35,833 nt of DNA from SHLQ01 sp047638715. GTDB lineage: Bacteria > Actinomycetota > Acidimicrobiia > Acidimicrobiales > SHLQ01. The first letter of the stretch is position 1. Each line of letters begins with the position of its first letter. The translations under genes and the position numbers were made by a program. The notes below the pieces were generated by a model. The model did not search any database. It was not told where the DNA came from and saw only the letters and a program-made list of their open reading frames with translations. The DNA lies in the NCBI GenBank assembly GCA_047638715.1, contig JBLIMK010000025.1:1-35833 (forward strand). The letters are read 5' to 3'. This document shows positions 7,296-15,084 of the stretch, piece after piece.

Positions 7296-7987
7296 CCGAC
7301 CGGGGCCCTGTTCGCGGCGGCCCGCAACAGATCCCTCGCCCGGAGCGCTCGCGCCCAGGCCAGGTCCCATCGTGGGTGAGCGCAGACGAGTTCTCGATGG
7401 AGTCGATAACGGCGGCGCTCCGTGCATATCGGCCGTCCGAGATAGTTCGCGGCCCCGCGGTAGACCGACCTGCAGACAAGGGTCGTCGTTCCGCTGTTCT
7501 TGTCGCGCTCTACGACGGTGCCGACGGTCCAACGACGATCCTGACCCGGCGTCCAAAACACATGCGCAAGCACGCTGGTGAGGTCGCGTTCCCCGGTGGT
7601 GCCTACGACGAGACCGACGAGTCGTTATGGCACACGGCGCTCCGTGAGGCAAAGGAGGAGGTCGCTCTCGATCCTTCCCTGCCCGAGCGGGTGGGTGACT
7701 TGGACTCGTTCGTCACCGGTGCCAGCTTCTCGCTTGTACAACCGATCGTCGCCACGCTCGCCGAGCCGCCCCGGCTGGTCGCATCACCCGATGAGGTCGA
7801 GGTCATCCTCCATGTGCCGCTGGCCGAACTGTTGACCTCCAGCGTCTATCGGCACGAGGAGTGGTACTGGCGTGACGAATGGCGGGAGATGCATTTCTTT
7901 GAACTCGTCGGTGACACCGTGTGGGGGGCCACAGCGTTCATGTTGCACAACCTGTTCGAGATCATCAGCGGAGCGGCAACCCGGTGA
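7292..7987 (+). CDS. Nudix hydrolase, CoA-diphosphatase (NudL/UPF0035) type
   Basis: 231 residues if read from TTG 7292. The core has the UPF0035-like lead-in LTRRPKHMRKHAGEVAFPGG and the Nudix box centre TALREAKEEVAL. The lead-in is the feature that separates coenzyme A pyrophosphatases from other Nudix enzymes, so hydrolysis of CoA or acyl-CoA to phosphopantetheine and 3',5'-ADP is the likely reaction, with Mg2+ or Mn2+ bound by the box glutamates. The start is uncertain: TTG 7292 overlaps the previous stop, but GTG 7376 (then SADEFSMESITAALRAYRP) gives a length closer to the family and lies just before the first conserved helix. Last gene of the 5253-7987 run before a short gap. Confidence 0.87.
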   Translation: MTDRGPVRGGPQQIPRPERSRPGQVPSWVSADEFSMESITAALRAYRPSEIVRGPAVDRPADKGRRSAVLVALYDGADGPTTILTRRPKHMRKHAGEVAFPGGAYDETDESLWHTALREAKEEVALDPSLPERVGDLDSFVTGASFSLVQPIVATLAEPPRLVASPDEVEVILHVPLAELLTSSVYRHEEWYWRDEWREMHFFELVGDTVWGATAFMLHNLFEIISGAATR

Positions 7988-8022
7988 GTTGTTGGCCATA
8001 ACCAGCTCGTAACCTCTAGTCG

Positions 8023-9426
8023 ATGACCTACGAGCCGCCGATGAGCAACGACGAGTTCCGGCGCGCCGGTCACGACATGATCGACTGGATTGCCGATTAT
8101 TGGGAGCGGGTCGAGGAGCTTCCGGTGTTGAGCCAGGTCGCCCCCGGAGATCTACGCGCTGCGCTTCCAGCCGAACCCCCCCAGCAGAGCGAGGCGTGGG
8201 ACGAGATCATGTCCGACGTCGAGTCGCTGATCGTCCCCGGCATCACCCATTGGCAATCACCGAACTTCTTCGCCTACTTCCCAGCGAATGCTTCGCCGCC
8301 ATCGGTGCTCGGCGAGCTGTTGTCTTCAGGCCTCGGCGTGCAGGGGATGTTGTGGGCAACGTCTCCAGCGTGCACCGAGCTCGAGACACACATGCTCGAC
8401 TGGATGATCGACCTGTGTGGGCTTCCCGACCGCTTTCGTTCGACCGGGCCGGGTGGAGGCACGATTCAAGACTCGGCGTCGTCCGGGGCCCTCGTAGCGA
8501 TGCTCGCGGCACGCGAGCGTGTCGCTGGACAGCAACGCTGGAGCGAACTTGTTGCGTACAGCTCCGAACACGCACATTCGTCCTTTGTGAAGGGATGCAA
8601 GATCATTGGCTTGCAGGAGGACCAGATCCGGCTCATCCCCGGTGATGAAAACCATGCGATGGATCCCGTCAAGCTGCGCGAACAGATGGTGGATGATCTG
8701 GTTGAGGGGCGCCGGCCGTTTTTTGTTCAAGCGACAGCCGGGACGACCTCATCGGCCGCCTTTGACCTCGTCGACTCCATCGCCGATGTTTGCAAGGACT
8801 TTGGGGCGTGGCTGCACCTCGATGGTGCCTTCGCCGGGGCAGCGGCCGTCGCTCCGGAATTCCGTTTCGTGAACGAAGGTATTCAGCGCGTGGATAGCTA
8901 CAGCATGAACCCACATAAGTGGCTCCTCACGAATTTCGATTGCTCGCTCTTCTACATTGCCGACCGCGCACCGATGCTTTCGGCGCTGAGCGTGCTTCCC
9001 GAGTATCTGCGCAACTCAGCAAGCGATTCTGGAGCGGTCATCGACTATCGCGACTGGCAGATTCCGCTCGGTCGTCGTTTCCGGGCGTTGAAGCTTTGGT
9101 TCGTCATTCGAACGCACGGTGCAGAGGGCCTTGCGGCGTTTGTTCGAAGCCATGTCGATATGGCGAAGGATCTCGACGCGAAACTTCACGCGCACCCGAG
9201 TTATGAGATCGTTGCTCCAACACGACTCTCGCTCGTCAGCTTTCGCCACGTGGGTGGCGATGACGACAACGACCGCATCCTCAACGCGATTAACAGCAGC
9301 GGTGAGGCTTACCTGACGCACACCAAACTGAACGACCAGCTCGTTCTTCGGGTGTCGATCGGCGCGGTGCGAACCGAACAACGACACGTCGACGCCGTTT
9401 TCAACCTCCTGGCTCAGCTCGCCTGA
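8023..9426 (+). CDS. PLP-dependent aromatic-L-amino-acid decarboxylase (group II)
   Basis: 467 residues, normal for the group II decarboxylases (DOPA, tryptophan, tyrosine or phenylalanine decarboxylase). Hallmarks: HWQSPNFFAYFPANAS near residue 76, the TSPACTELE segment at 113, His183 in SSEHAHSSF that stacks on the cofactor, Asp267 in LHLDGAFAG that binds the pyridine nitrogen, and the PLP lysine in SMNPHKWLLTNFDCS (Lys299). The product would be an aromatic amine and CO2. Start ATG 8023; a second ATG at 8041 (MSNDEF) is possible. No amine transporter or oxidase is adjacent, so substrate and role are open. It is followed by the inverted-repeat element at 9447. Confidence 0.93.
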   Translation: MTYEPPMSNDEFRRAGHDMIDWIADYWERVEELPVLSQVAPGDLRAALPAEPPQQSEAWDEIMSDVESLIVPGITHWQSPNFFAYFPANASPPSVLGELLSSGLGVQGMLWATSPACTELETHMLDWMIDLCGLPDRFRSTGPGGGTIQDSASSGALVAMLAARERVAGQQRWSELVAYSSEHAHSSFVKGCKIIGLQEDQIRLIPGDENHAMDPVKLREQMVDDLVEGRRPFFVQATAGTTSSAAFDLVDSIADVCKDFGAWLHLDGAFAGAAAVAPEFRFVNEGIQRVDSYSMNPHKWLLTNFDCSLFYIADRAPMLSALSVLPEYLRNSASDSGAVIDYRDWQIPLGRRFRALKLWFVIRTHGAEGLAAFVRSHVDMAKDLDAKLHAHPSYEIVAPTRLSLVSFRHVGGDDDNDRILNAINSSGEAYLTHTKLNDQLVLRVSIGAVRTEQRHVDAVFNLLAQLA

Positions 9427-9446
9427 ACCCAGTTCCAGCCACCCGT

Positions 9447-9627
9447 GGGGTCAGGTCTCAACTTTTAATAAATGCCGGCAACCGCTGGCCACTTTCCATG
9501 ATTCAGCGGGCCGAAGACGAGTCGATTCCGAAGGCTCATCGCGAAGGCGCCGCGTCGACTATCTCGAAGAACAGTGCAAGAACACAAGCAATTGCTGCCG
9601 ATTGTTAAAAGTTGAGACCTGAGCCCC
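9447..9627. mobile_element. Short inverted-repeat element (MITE-like), ends shared with the transposase element at 33120
   Basis: Left end 9447-9468 begins GGGGTCAGGTCTCAAC and continues TTTTAA. The right end 9605-9627 is its reverse complement apart from one inserted G. The right end also matches the right end of the transposase element over ATTGTTAA, two differences, then GTTGAGACCTGA and CCCC (9601-9627 against 34224-34249). Between the ends are about 135 bases with no recognisable transposase; a minus-strand frame of 63 codons (9465-9656) crosses the element but has no known family. The element lies between the convergent 3' ends of the decarboxylase and the broken response regulator. I infer a non-autonomous derivative mobilised by a Y1 transposase. 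Confidence 0.75.
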
Positions 9628-9657
9628 GTGGTTGAGGCAGGGTGCTCGACCAACACG

Positions 9658-10296
9658 TCAGCGGTCGAGCCACTGCAGAACCGCTAGCACCCGGCGATGG
9701 TCGGTCGCGCTTGGCTCGAGCATCAACTTCGAGAAAATCGCCGATGTGTGCTTCTCGACGGCTCCTTGGCTGACGATGAGCTGCTCGGCGATCGCTCCAT
9801 TCGTGAACCCCTGGGCCATCAGCGACAGCACCTCGCCCTCGCGCGGCGTGAGGGCATCGGTTGGGCTGCGGCGTCGGGCGAACAGCTGTGCCACAACCTC
9901 TGGATCGAGAGCTGTGCCACCCCCGGCGACGCGGGTCACCGCCTCAACAAACTCGGTGACGTCGGCGATGCGCTCCTTCAGCAAATAGCCCACTCCACCG
10001 TGCCCATCGGCCAGAAGTTACTTCGCATAGCGCTCCTCAACGTATTGGGAGAGCACGAGGATCTTGGCTTCGGGGTGGATCTCTCGTAATTCCACCGAGG
10101 CTCGAATGCCCTCATCGGTGTGGGTGGGCGGCATGCGCACATCGACGATGCTGAGGTCGGGGCGTGTCTGCTCCCACAACTCTGTGAACCCGTGGGCGTC
10201 ACCGGCAACTCCGGCGACCTCGATGCCCTCGTCCGCGAGAAGACGAGCGATCCCTTCTCGTAGAAGTACGGAATCCTCAACGATGATGACCTTCAT
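9658..10296 (-). pseudogene. NarL/LuxR-type response regulator broken by one in-frame stop
   Basis: Read through, this is a complete 212-residue response regulator. Receiver domain: MKVIIVEDSVLLREGIARLL with acidic pocket, phospho-acceptor in LSIVDVRMPPTHTDEG, and ILVLSQYVEERYAK. Then a TAA at 10018-10020, after which the same frame continues LLADGHGGVGYLLKERIADV and the LuxR helix-turn-helix LTPREGEVLSLMAQGFTNGAIAEQLIVSQGAVEKHTSAIFSKL. Relatives have a Glu at the stop position (ERYA-x-ELL), so a single GAA to TAA change explains the break. The first part alone (92 codons) lacks a DNA-binding domain. The start overlaps the kinase remnant by ATGA. Sequencing error, readthrough or real decay cannot be separated here, but the truncated neighbour argues for decay. 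Confidence 0.85.
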
Positions 10297-10616
10297 CGAT
10301 CGAAGGCCTCCGTATCCGGAACCTCAAGCATCACGGTTGTACCTTCGCCCAATGGGCTGTTGATTGCAACGGTGCCATCGATGCTCGTAATTCGGTCGTG
10401 GACGCCGTCGACGCCCGAGCCGATCGTTGGATCGACGCCGCCGACACCGTCGTCGCTCAGACCCATCAGCAATGTGGTCTCAGTACTCCGCACTGTCACC
10501 CACGCATTCTTTGCGTTCGAGTGTTTGGTGATGTTTGCAATGAGTTCGCTCACTGCAAAATAGGCGGCGCTTTCGATGTGCGCGGCAGGCCGCCGCCGAA
10601 ATCGTTGTGCTATCAC
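10293..10616 (-). pseudogene. Sensor histidine kinase remnant (HATPase domain only)
   Basis: About 107 codons that match only the C-terminal ATP-binding domain of a NarX-family kinase: N box AAYFAVSELIANITKHSNA, G1 box DDGVGGVDP, G2 region SGVDGVHDRITSIDG and SPLGEGTTVMLEVP. The dimerisation/phospho-acceptor helix and any sensor are missing. The frame stays open upstream to a TAG near 10678, reading sensible but non-helical residues, and has only a GTG at 10616 as a start. Upstream of it lies the guaB3 leader, so the 5' two thirds of a normal kinase appear to have been deleted. It overlaps the start of the response regulator by ATGA, the usual order for a kinase-regulator pair. Confidence 0.75.
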
Positions 10617-10730
10617 GTGCTCATCGTGAAGGTTCGGTGTTCCGAGTGAAATGGGGGTGGCATGCTTCGTGGGGTGGGGATATCCCTACCGCGCTAGATT
10701 GTCTCTTTCCTGAAAATGGAGTTGACTGCA

Positions 10731-11843
10731 GTGGCTGAGATCGATATCGGAATGGGCAAGTCTGCTCGCAAGGCCTATGGGTTCGATGACATCACGATCG
10801 TGCCCTCTCGGCGCACCCGAGATCCCGAGGACATCGACCTGAGCTGGGAGATCGATGCCTATCGCTTCGAGGTGCCGTTCATGGCCTCGGCGATGGACTC
10901 GGTCGTCAGCCCGGCGACGGCGATTGAGATCGGGCGCCATGGCGGTGTCGGCGTGTTGAACCTCGAGGGTCTGTGGACCCGATACGAGGACGCCGACGGC
11001 GTGCTCGAGGAGATTTCGCAGCTGGACGACGATGCCTCGATGCGTCGGATGCAAGAGCTTTATGAAGCGCCGATCAATCCAGATCTGATCTTGCAGCGAA
11101 TCGCCGAGATCAACGACGCTGACGTCGTCAGTTGCGCGGCTGTAAGCCCGCAACGAGCCAGCGACCACATCGAAACGATCCTCAAGGCTGAGCTTGGATT
11201 ATTGGTCATCCAGCAACCGGTCGTTTCCGCAGAGCACGTCTCGAAGAACGAGTCCGAGCCGCTCAACTTGAAGACGTTCGTTCGTCGGCTCGAAGTGCCG
11301 GTAATCGTCGGCGATTGCGCCAGTTATTCCGCAGCGTTGCACCTGATGCGCACGGGGGCCGCAGGAATCCTCGTCGGCGTCGGCACTGGTCGCGCTTCGA
11401 CGCTGCGCCGCGTCCTCGGCATCGGCGGTCCGCAGGCAACTGCTCTGGCGGATGCTCGCGCTGCTCGTATGCGTCACCTCGACGAAACAGGGGTCTACAC
11501 CCACATTATTGCCGACGGCTCCATGTCGACCGGCGGCGATGTTGCGAAAGCGATCGTGTGTGGCGCCGATGCCGTCATGCTCGGTGCTCCGCTCGCGGCC
11601 GCCACCGAGGCGCCTGGACGCGGCTGGCACTGGGGTGTGCAGAGCGTGCACCCGACCGTGCCCCAAGGCGGACGGGTGCCGGTTCCGCCGCGTGGATCGC
11701 TGGCCGAGATCATCAACGGTCCATCTCACGACGATGACGGTGCGCTCAACATTGCTGGCAGCCTTCGCCAATCGATGGCGATGTGTGGCTACACGGATCT
11801 GAAGGACTTCCAAAAAGCTGAAGTTCTCGTGAGTCAACAATGA
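10731..11843 (+). CDS. guaB3: GuaB3 family IMP dehydrogenase-related protein
   Basis: About 370 residues with the GuaB3 pattern: AEIDIGMGKSARKAYGFDDITIVPSRRTRDPEDIDLSWEID, VPFMASAMDSVVSPATAIEIG, LNLKTFVRRLEVPVI and C-terminal RQSMAMCGYTDLKDFQK. These match the mycobacterial GuaB3 proteins that sit beside guaB2/guaA. The CBS pair of true IMP dehydrogenase is absent. The loop that carries the catalytic cysteine in IMPDH (GPGSICTT-like) reads GVGTGRASTLRRVLGIGG here and has no cysteine, so IMPDH chemistry is doubtful. I chose GTG 10731 because GGAG lies nine bases before it and homologues begin there; ATG 10716 is an alternative. It overlaps guaA by ATGA, tying it to GMP synthesis or its control. 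Confidence 0.88.
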   Translation: MAEIDIGMGKSARKAYGFDDITIVPSRRTRDPEDIDLSWEIDAYRFEVPFMASAMDSVVSPATAIEIGRHGGVGVLNLEGLWTRYEDADGVLEEISQLDDDASMRRMQELYEAPINPDLILQRIAEINDADVVSCAAVSPQRASDHIETILKAELGLLVIQQPVVSAEHVSKNESEPLNLKTFVRRLEVPVIVGDCASYSAALHLMRTGAAGILVGVGTGRASTLRRVLGIGGPQATALADARAARMRHLDETGVYTHIIADGSMSTGGDVAKAIVCGADAVMLGAPLAAATEAPGRGWHWGVQSVHPTVPQGGRVPVPPRGSLAEIINGPSHDDDGALNIAGSLRQSMAMCGYTDLKDFQKAEVLVSQQ

Positions 11844-13393
11844 GCGTCCCCGATCCAGCCGAAGAATCGGTCCTGGTCGTCGACTTCGGCGCGCAGTATG
11901 CGCAGTTGATCGCTCGTCGAGTGCGCGAGGCGAACGTCTACTCCGAGATCGTGCCGCACACGATCACGGCTGCGGAGATTCGGGAGAAGGACCCCACAGG
12001 AATCATCTTCTCGGGCGGCCCCAAGTCGGTGCACGTCGACGGTGCTCCTGCGATCGACCCCGAGGTCTACGACCTCGATATTCCGGTGCTTGGGATCTGC
12101 TACGGCGCGCAGCTTATCGCCCATCAAAATGACGGCACAGTGGGGCGCAACGAACGCGGCGAGTATGGCCGTACGGAGCTGTCGGTGGCGGCCGATGCAG
12201 GCTCGATGCTCGACGGCACTCCCGTTTCGCAGACCGTGTGGATGAGCCACTTCGATGCGATCACCGAGATGCCAGAGGGCTTCACAGTCACCGCGTCAAC
12301 GCCGGACGCTCCGGTTGCTGCCTTCGAAAATCCGAGCCGTGGCCTCTATGGCGTGCAATACCACCCCGAGGTCGTGCACACCGAACATGGCCAGCATGTA
12401 ATCGAGCGGTTCCTCACGAGTGCATGCGGCGCTGAGCGAAGTTGGACGATGGCGAGCGTCATCGACACCCAGGTCGACCTCATTCAAAAGCAGGTCGGCA
12501 GCGAGGGCCGTGTGATCTGTGCGCTCTCGGGTGGCGTCGATTCCGCTGTCGCGGCCGCGCTTGTGCACAAGGCTGTCGGCGATCGGCTCACGTGTGTGTA
12601 CGTCGATACCGGGCTGATGCGAAAGGGTGAATCCGACCAGATCGTCGAGACGTTCGAACGTCATCAAAAGATCGAGCTGATCCATGTGAGCGCGGCGGAT
12701 CGATTCTTTCAGCACCTCGAAGGTGTCACCGATCCTGAAGCGAAGCGCAAGTCGATCGGCGAACAGTTCATCCGGGTGTTCGAGGCTGCCAAGGCCCAGG
12801 TTGTTGGGGCGCAGTATCTCGTGCAAGGAACCCTCTACCCCGACGTGATCGAGTCGGGCACGGGTGATGCCGCGAAGATCAAGAGCCACCACAACGTCGG
12901 TGGTTTGCCCGACGACATCGAGTTCGATTTGGTCGAACCGCTCCGGGCGTTGTTCAAGGACGAGGTTCGTTCGGTCGGCACTGAGCTCGGGCTGCCTGAC
13001 GAGATTGTTTGGCGTCAACCCTTTCCAGGTCCTGGTCTTGGTGTTCGCATCATCGGTGAAGTGACTCGAGAGAAGGTGGCCCTGCTCCAGGAAGCCGACT
13101 TCATCGTGCGCGAGGAGATTCGCCTCGCTGGCCTAGATCGAGAGATTTGGCAAGCGTTCGCCGTGCTCCCGGGCGTCAACTCGGTGGGCGTGATGGGCGA
13201 CGAACGCACCTACGCAGACGCGATCATTATTCGAGCGGTCACGTCGGAAGATGCGATGACGGCTGACTGGGCAAGGCTGCCCTACGAGCTCCTCGATGTC
13301 ATGTCGAGTCGTATCATCAATGAGGTCTCGGGCGTCAACAGGGTCGCCTACGACATCACGTCGAAGCCCCCAGGCACGATCGAGTGGGAGTAA
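11840..13393 (+). CDS. guaA: GMP synthase (glutamine-hydrolysing)
   Basis: 517 residues, normal length. N-terminal class I glutamine amidotransferase with nucleophile Cys87 in LGICYGAQ and the His175/Glu177 pair in QYHPEV. The ATP-pyrophosphatase domain has the P-loop LSGGVDSAVAAAL at about 229-241. The C-terminal dimerisation domain ends AYDITSKPPGTIEWE. It converts XMP to GMP with ATP and glutamine. The start overlaps guaB3 by four bases, so both are made from one transcript. Confidence 0.97.
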   Translation: MSVPDPAEESVLVVDFGAQYAQLIARRVREANVYSEIVPHTITAAEIREKDPTGIIFSGGPKSVHVDGAPAIDPEVYDLDIPVLGICYGAQLIAHQNDGTVGRNERGEYGRTELSVAADAGSMLDGTPVSQTVWMSHFDAITEMPEGFTVTASTPDAPVAAFENPSRGLYGVQYHPEVVHTEHGQHVIERFLTSACGAERSWTMASVIDTQVDLIQKQVGSEGRVICALSGGVDSAVAAALVHKAVGDRLTCVYVDTGLMRKGESDQIVETFERHQKIELIHVSAADRFFQHLEGVTDPEAKRKSIGEQFIRVFEAAKAQVVGAQYLVQGTLYPDVIESGTGDAAKIKSHHNVGGLPDDIEFDLVEPLRALFKDEVRSVGTELGLPDEIVWRQPFPGPGLGVRIIGEVTREKVALLQEADFIVREEIRLAGLDREIWQAFAVLPGVNSVGVMGDERTYADAIIIRAVTSEDAMTADWARLPYELLDVMSSRIINEVSGVNRVAYDITSKPPGTIEWE

Positions 13394-13395
13394 AA

Positions 13396-13989
13396 GTGTT
13401 GGACAACGATCTCCCTCAGCTCGGCGCCGATCCCGCTGAAGACACGATCGCCGCAATGGCGATTTTCGGTGGCGTGCTCGTGCAGGTCGATGACGAACAC
13501 CTCGAGCTCGAAACACCCTGCGATGGGTGGAATGTTCAGGCACTCATCAGTCATGTGGTGCTCGGCGATGCGGCAATTCCGCTCTTCTTCGAAGGGAAAC
13601 CTCTGCCGTCGACGATGACGATCGACACGTCGATCCTCGGTCCGAATCCCGTCGCAACCTGGCGAGGAACAGCGCTCGCGTCGATCGAGGCCTTGCGTCG
13701 ACCTGGTGCAATGGAACAGCTCGTGCAACATCCCATCGGTGAACGGCCGGGAGCTGTGGTGGCACGGTTTCGCCTCGTCGACCTCCTTGGCCATTCGTGG
13801 GATCTCGCTACCGCCGTCGGCGTCGACGTCGCTATTCCCGAGGAACTCGCAGACGCGGCCCTCGACTTTCTCTACCCGATGCTCGATCAGCTCAAGGACT
13901 CGAAGGTTTTTGGCCCACCGGTGGCCCCACCACCCGACTCATCAGCAGCCTTGCGGTTTCTCGGTCTCATCGGTCGCACCGCGACCTGA
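13396..13989 (+). CDS. TIGR03086/maleylpyruvate isomerase-like (DinB-fold) protein
   Basis: About 197 residues of the actinobacterial TIGR03086 family, a four-helix DinB-like fold related to mycothiol-dependent maleylpyruvate isomerase. Marks are LETPCDGWNVQALISHVVLGD and the second His in RLVDLLGHSWDLATAVG; with a further residue these histidines usually bind a metal. The substrate is unknown. The start GTG 13396 is preferred over GTG 13384 because GGGAG at 13386-13390 gives it a ribosome binding site and it begins just after the guaA stop. Probably the last gene of the guaB3-guaA transcript; a functional link is not obvious. Confidence 0.8.
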   Translation: MLDNDLPQLGADPAEDTIAAMAIFGGVLVQVDDEHLELETPCDGWNVQALISHVVLGDAAIPLFFEGKPLPSTMTIDTSILGPNPVATWRGTALASIEALRRPGAMEQLVQHPIGERPGAVVARFRLVDLLGHSWDLATAVGVDVAIPEELADAALDFLYPMLDQLKDSKVFGPPVAPPPDSSAALRFLGLIGRTAT

Positions 13990-14143
13990 GGCGCGGGCGT
14001 TCATCATTGGTTAGAACATCCGGTCAATAGGAGGTGGAACATCGCGCCATCGCGAAGTTTCCCTTGACCGCGGAGGTTCGGGCGTCTCGACTGCATGTGC
14101 GCCGTCGAGATCTTGTCTAGCGAAAACACGATGAAAGGGCGTC

Positions 14144-14623
14144 ATGTTTGATGTTCTCCCCGCCCAGCTTCCGTGGTTCATTGCTGGACCCGCGCTCGGT
14201 CTCCTGATCGTGGCGCTCTTCGCGCTCGCGAATCAGCCGCTCGGCGCGTCGGGCGCGTATGTTCAGACACTCAGCCTTTTGCGTCGTCGGCGCGGCGTAG
14301 TGACCTGGCGGGTGTTCTACTTCGTGGGTCTGTTCGTGGGCGGCTTTCTCGCGACCAACGTTCTTCGTGCCGGACGAGGAGTCCGGTCGGGGTACGACGC
14401 TCTTGGCGAGGTGTTTTCGTTGCCAGTCACTGTGGTCATGGTCTTCGTTGGGGCGATCGTGCTCGGTTACGGAGCCGCCGTCGCCGGTGGATGTACATCG
14501 GGCCACGGAATGTGCGGAACTGCGCAGCGCTCTCCAGCGAGCGTCGCGGTCACGGCGACCTTCATGGCCACCGCGATTGCGGTCACCTTCGCGCTGCGAG
14601 TTCTGACCGGAGGTGCGTTGTGA
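14144..14623 (+). CDS. YeeE/YedE family sulfur transporter, first half
   Basis: 159-residue integral membrane protein with four to five hydrophobic segments (about 12-29, 55-73, 93-115, 132-150). The family motif GGCTSGHGMCG spans residues 115-125 and contains Cys117 and Cys124. In YeeE/YedE (TsuA-type) proteins such cysteines line the pathway for thiosulfate or a related sulfur species. Here the two homologous halves are separate genes: the second follows at 14620 with a GTGA overlap. AAAGGG lies upstream of the ATG. The 154 bases before the gene hold no other frame. Confidence 0.85.
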   Translation: MFDVLPAQLPWFIAGPALGLLIVALFALANQPLGASGAYVQTLSLLRRRRGVVTWRVFYFVGLFVGGFLATNVLRAGRGVRSGYDALGEVFSLPVTVVMVFVGAIVLGYGAAVAGGCTSGHGMCGTAQRSPASVAVTATFMATAIAVTFALRVLTGGAL

Positions 14624-15078
14624 AGCTCAACACGATCGGGTTGGTTACAGGGATTCTTTTTGGCGGGATTCTCGCCGGATTCAACCTTCACGAGTACGAC
14701 ACGATTCACTCGATGCTGCGGCTCGACGAACCCGATGTCTTCTTGTTCATGGCGTCGGCGATTGCGGTGTCAGCGCCGCTGCTCTGGATACTCGAGCGAC
14801 GCCAAATCCGCACACTGTTCGGTGGACCGCTGCGGCTCTCGCGTTCACGACCGGAACCGCATCACATCAAGGGTGGAGCACTATTCGGCGTCGGCTGGGC
14901 GATCGCGGGCACGTGCCCAGCACCGGCTCTCGTGATGGTGTCGTCGGGTGCGATGCTCGGCCTGGTCGCCATTCCCGGGATCTTCATCGGCCTGGCGATT
15001 CACGAGCGTCGCCAACATCGAGGTGTGCCAGTTCGAGGCGGCGACGGCGAGCACCGGGAACTCTCGACCGTTCGCTGA
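14620..15078 (+). CDS. YeeE/YedE family sulfur transporter, second half (DUF6691-like)
   Basis: 152 residues from GTG 14620, with GGAGG five bases upstream and overlap with the first half. Hydrophobic helices at about 5-22, 38-57, 85-100 and 105-126. The motif GWAIAGTCPAPALV holds Cys99, the counterpart of the GCTSGHG cysteine in the other half. Together the two proteins should form one transporter unit that would equal a single long YeeE protein. A longer frame upstream (from 14173) is only a shadow of the first gene. Converges with the kinase gene six bases further on. Confidence 0.85.
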   Translation: MKLNTIGLVTGILFGGILAGFNLHEYDTIHSMLRLDEPDVFLFMASAIAVSAPLLWILERRQIRTLFGGPLRLSRSRPEPHHIKGGALFGVGWAIAGTCPAPALVMVSSGAMLGLVAIPGIFIGLAIHERRQHRGVPVRGGDGEHRELSTVR

Positions 15079-15084
15079 GCGGAA

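Noticed and set aside
9445..9629. GT on both sides of the small element, and AC on both sides of the element at 33120, as possible target duplications
   Set aside because: Two bases are too few to tell from chance, and Y1 transposases are not known to duplicate their target.
9465..9656. 63-codon minus-strand frame inside the small inverted-repeat element
   Set aside because: Runs across the element border, has no recognised motif and could be a chance frame; kept only as a note in the element entry.
14030..14100. TTGACC as a -35 box before the YeeE-type genes
   Set aside because: No acceptable -10 box at the right distance.
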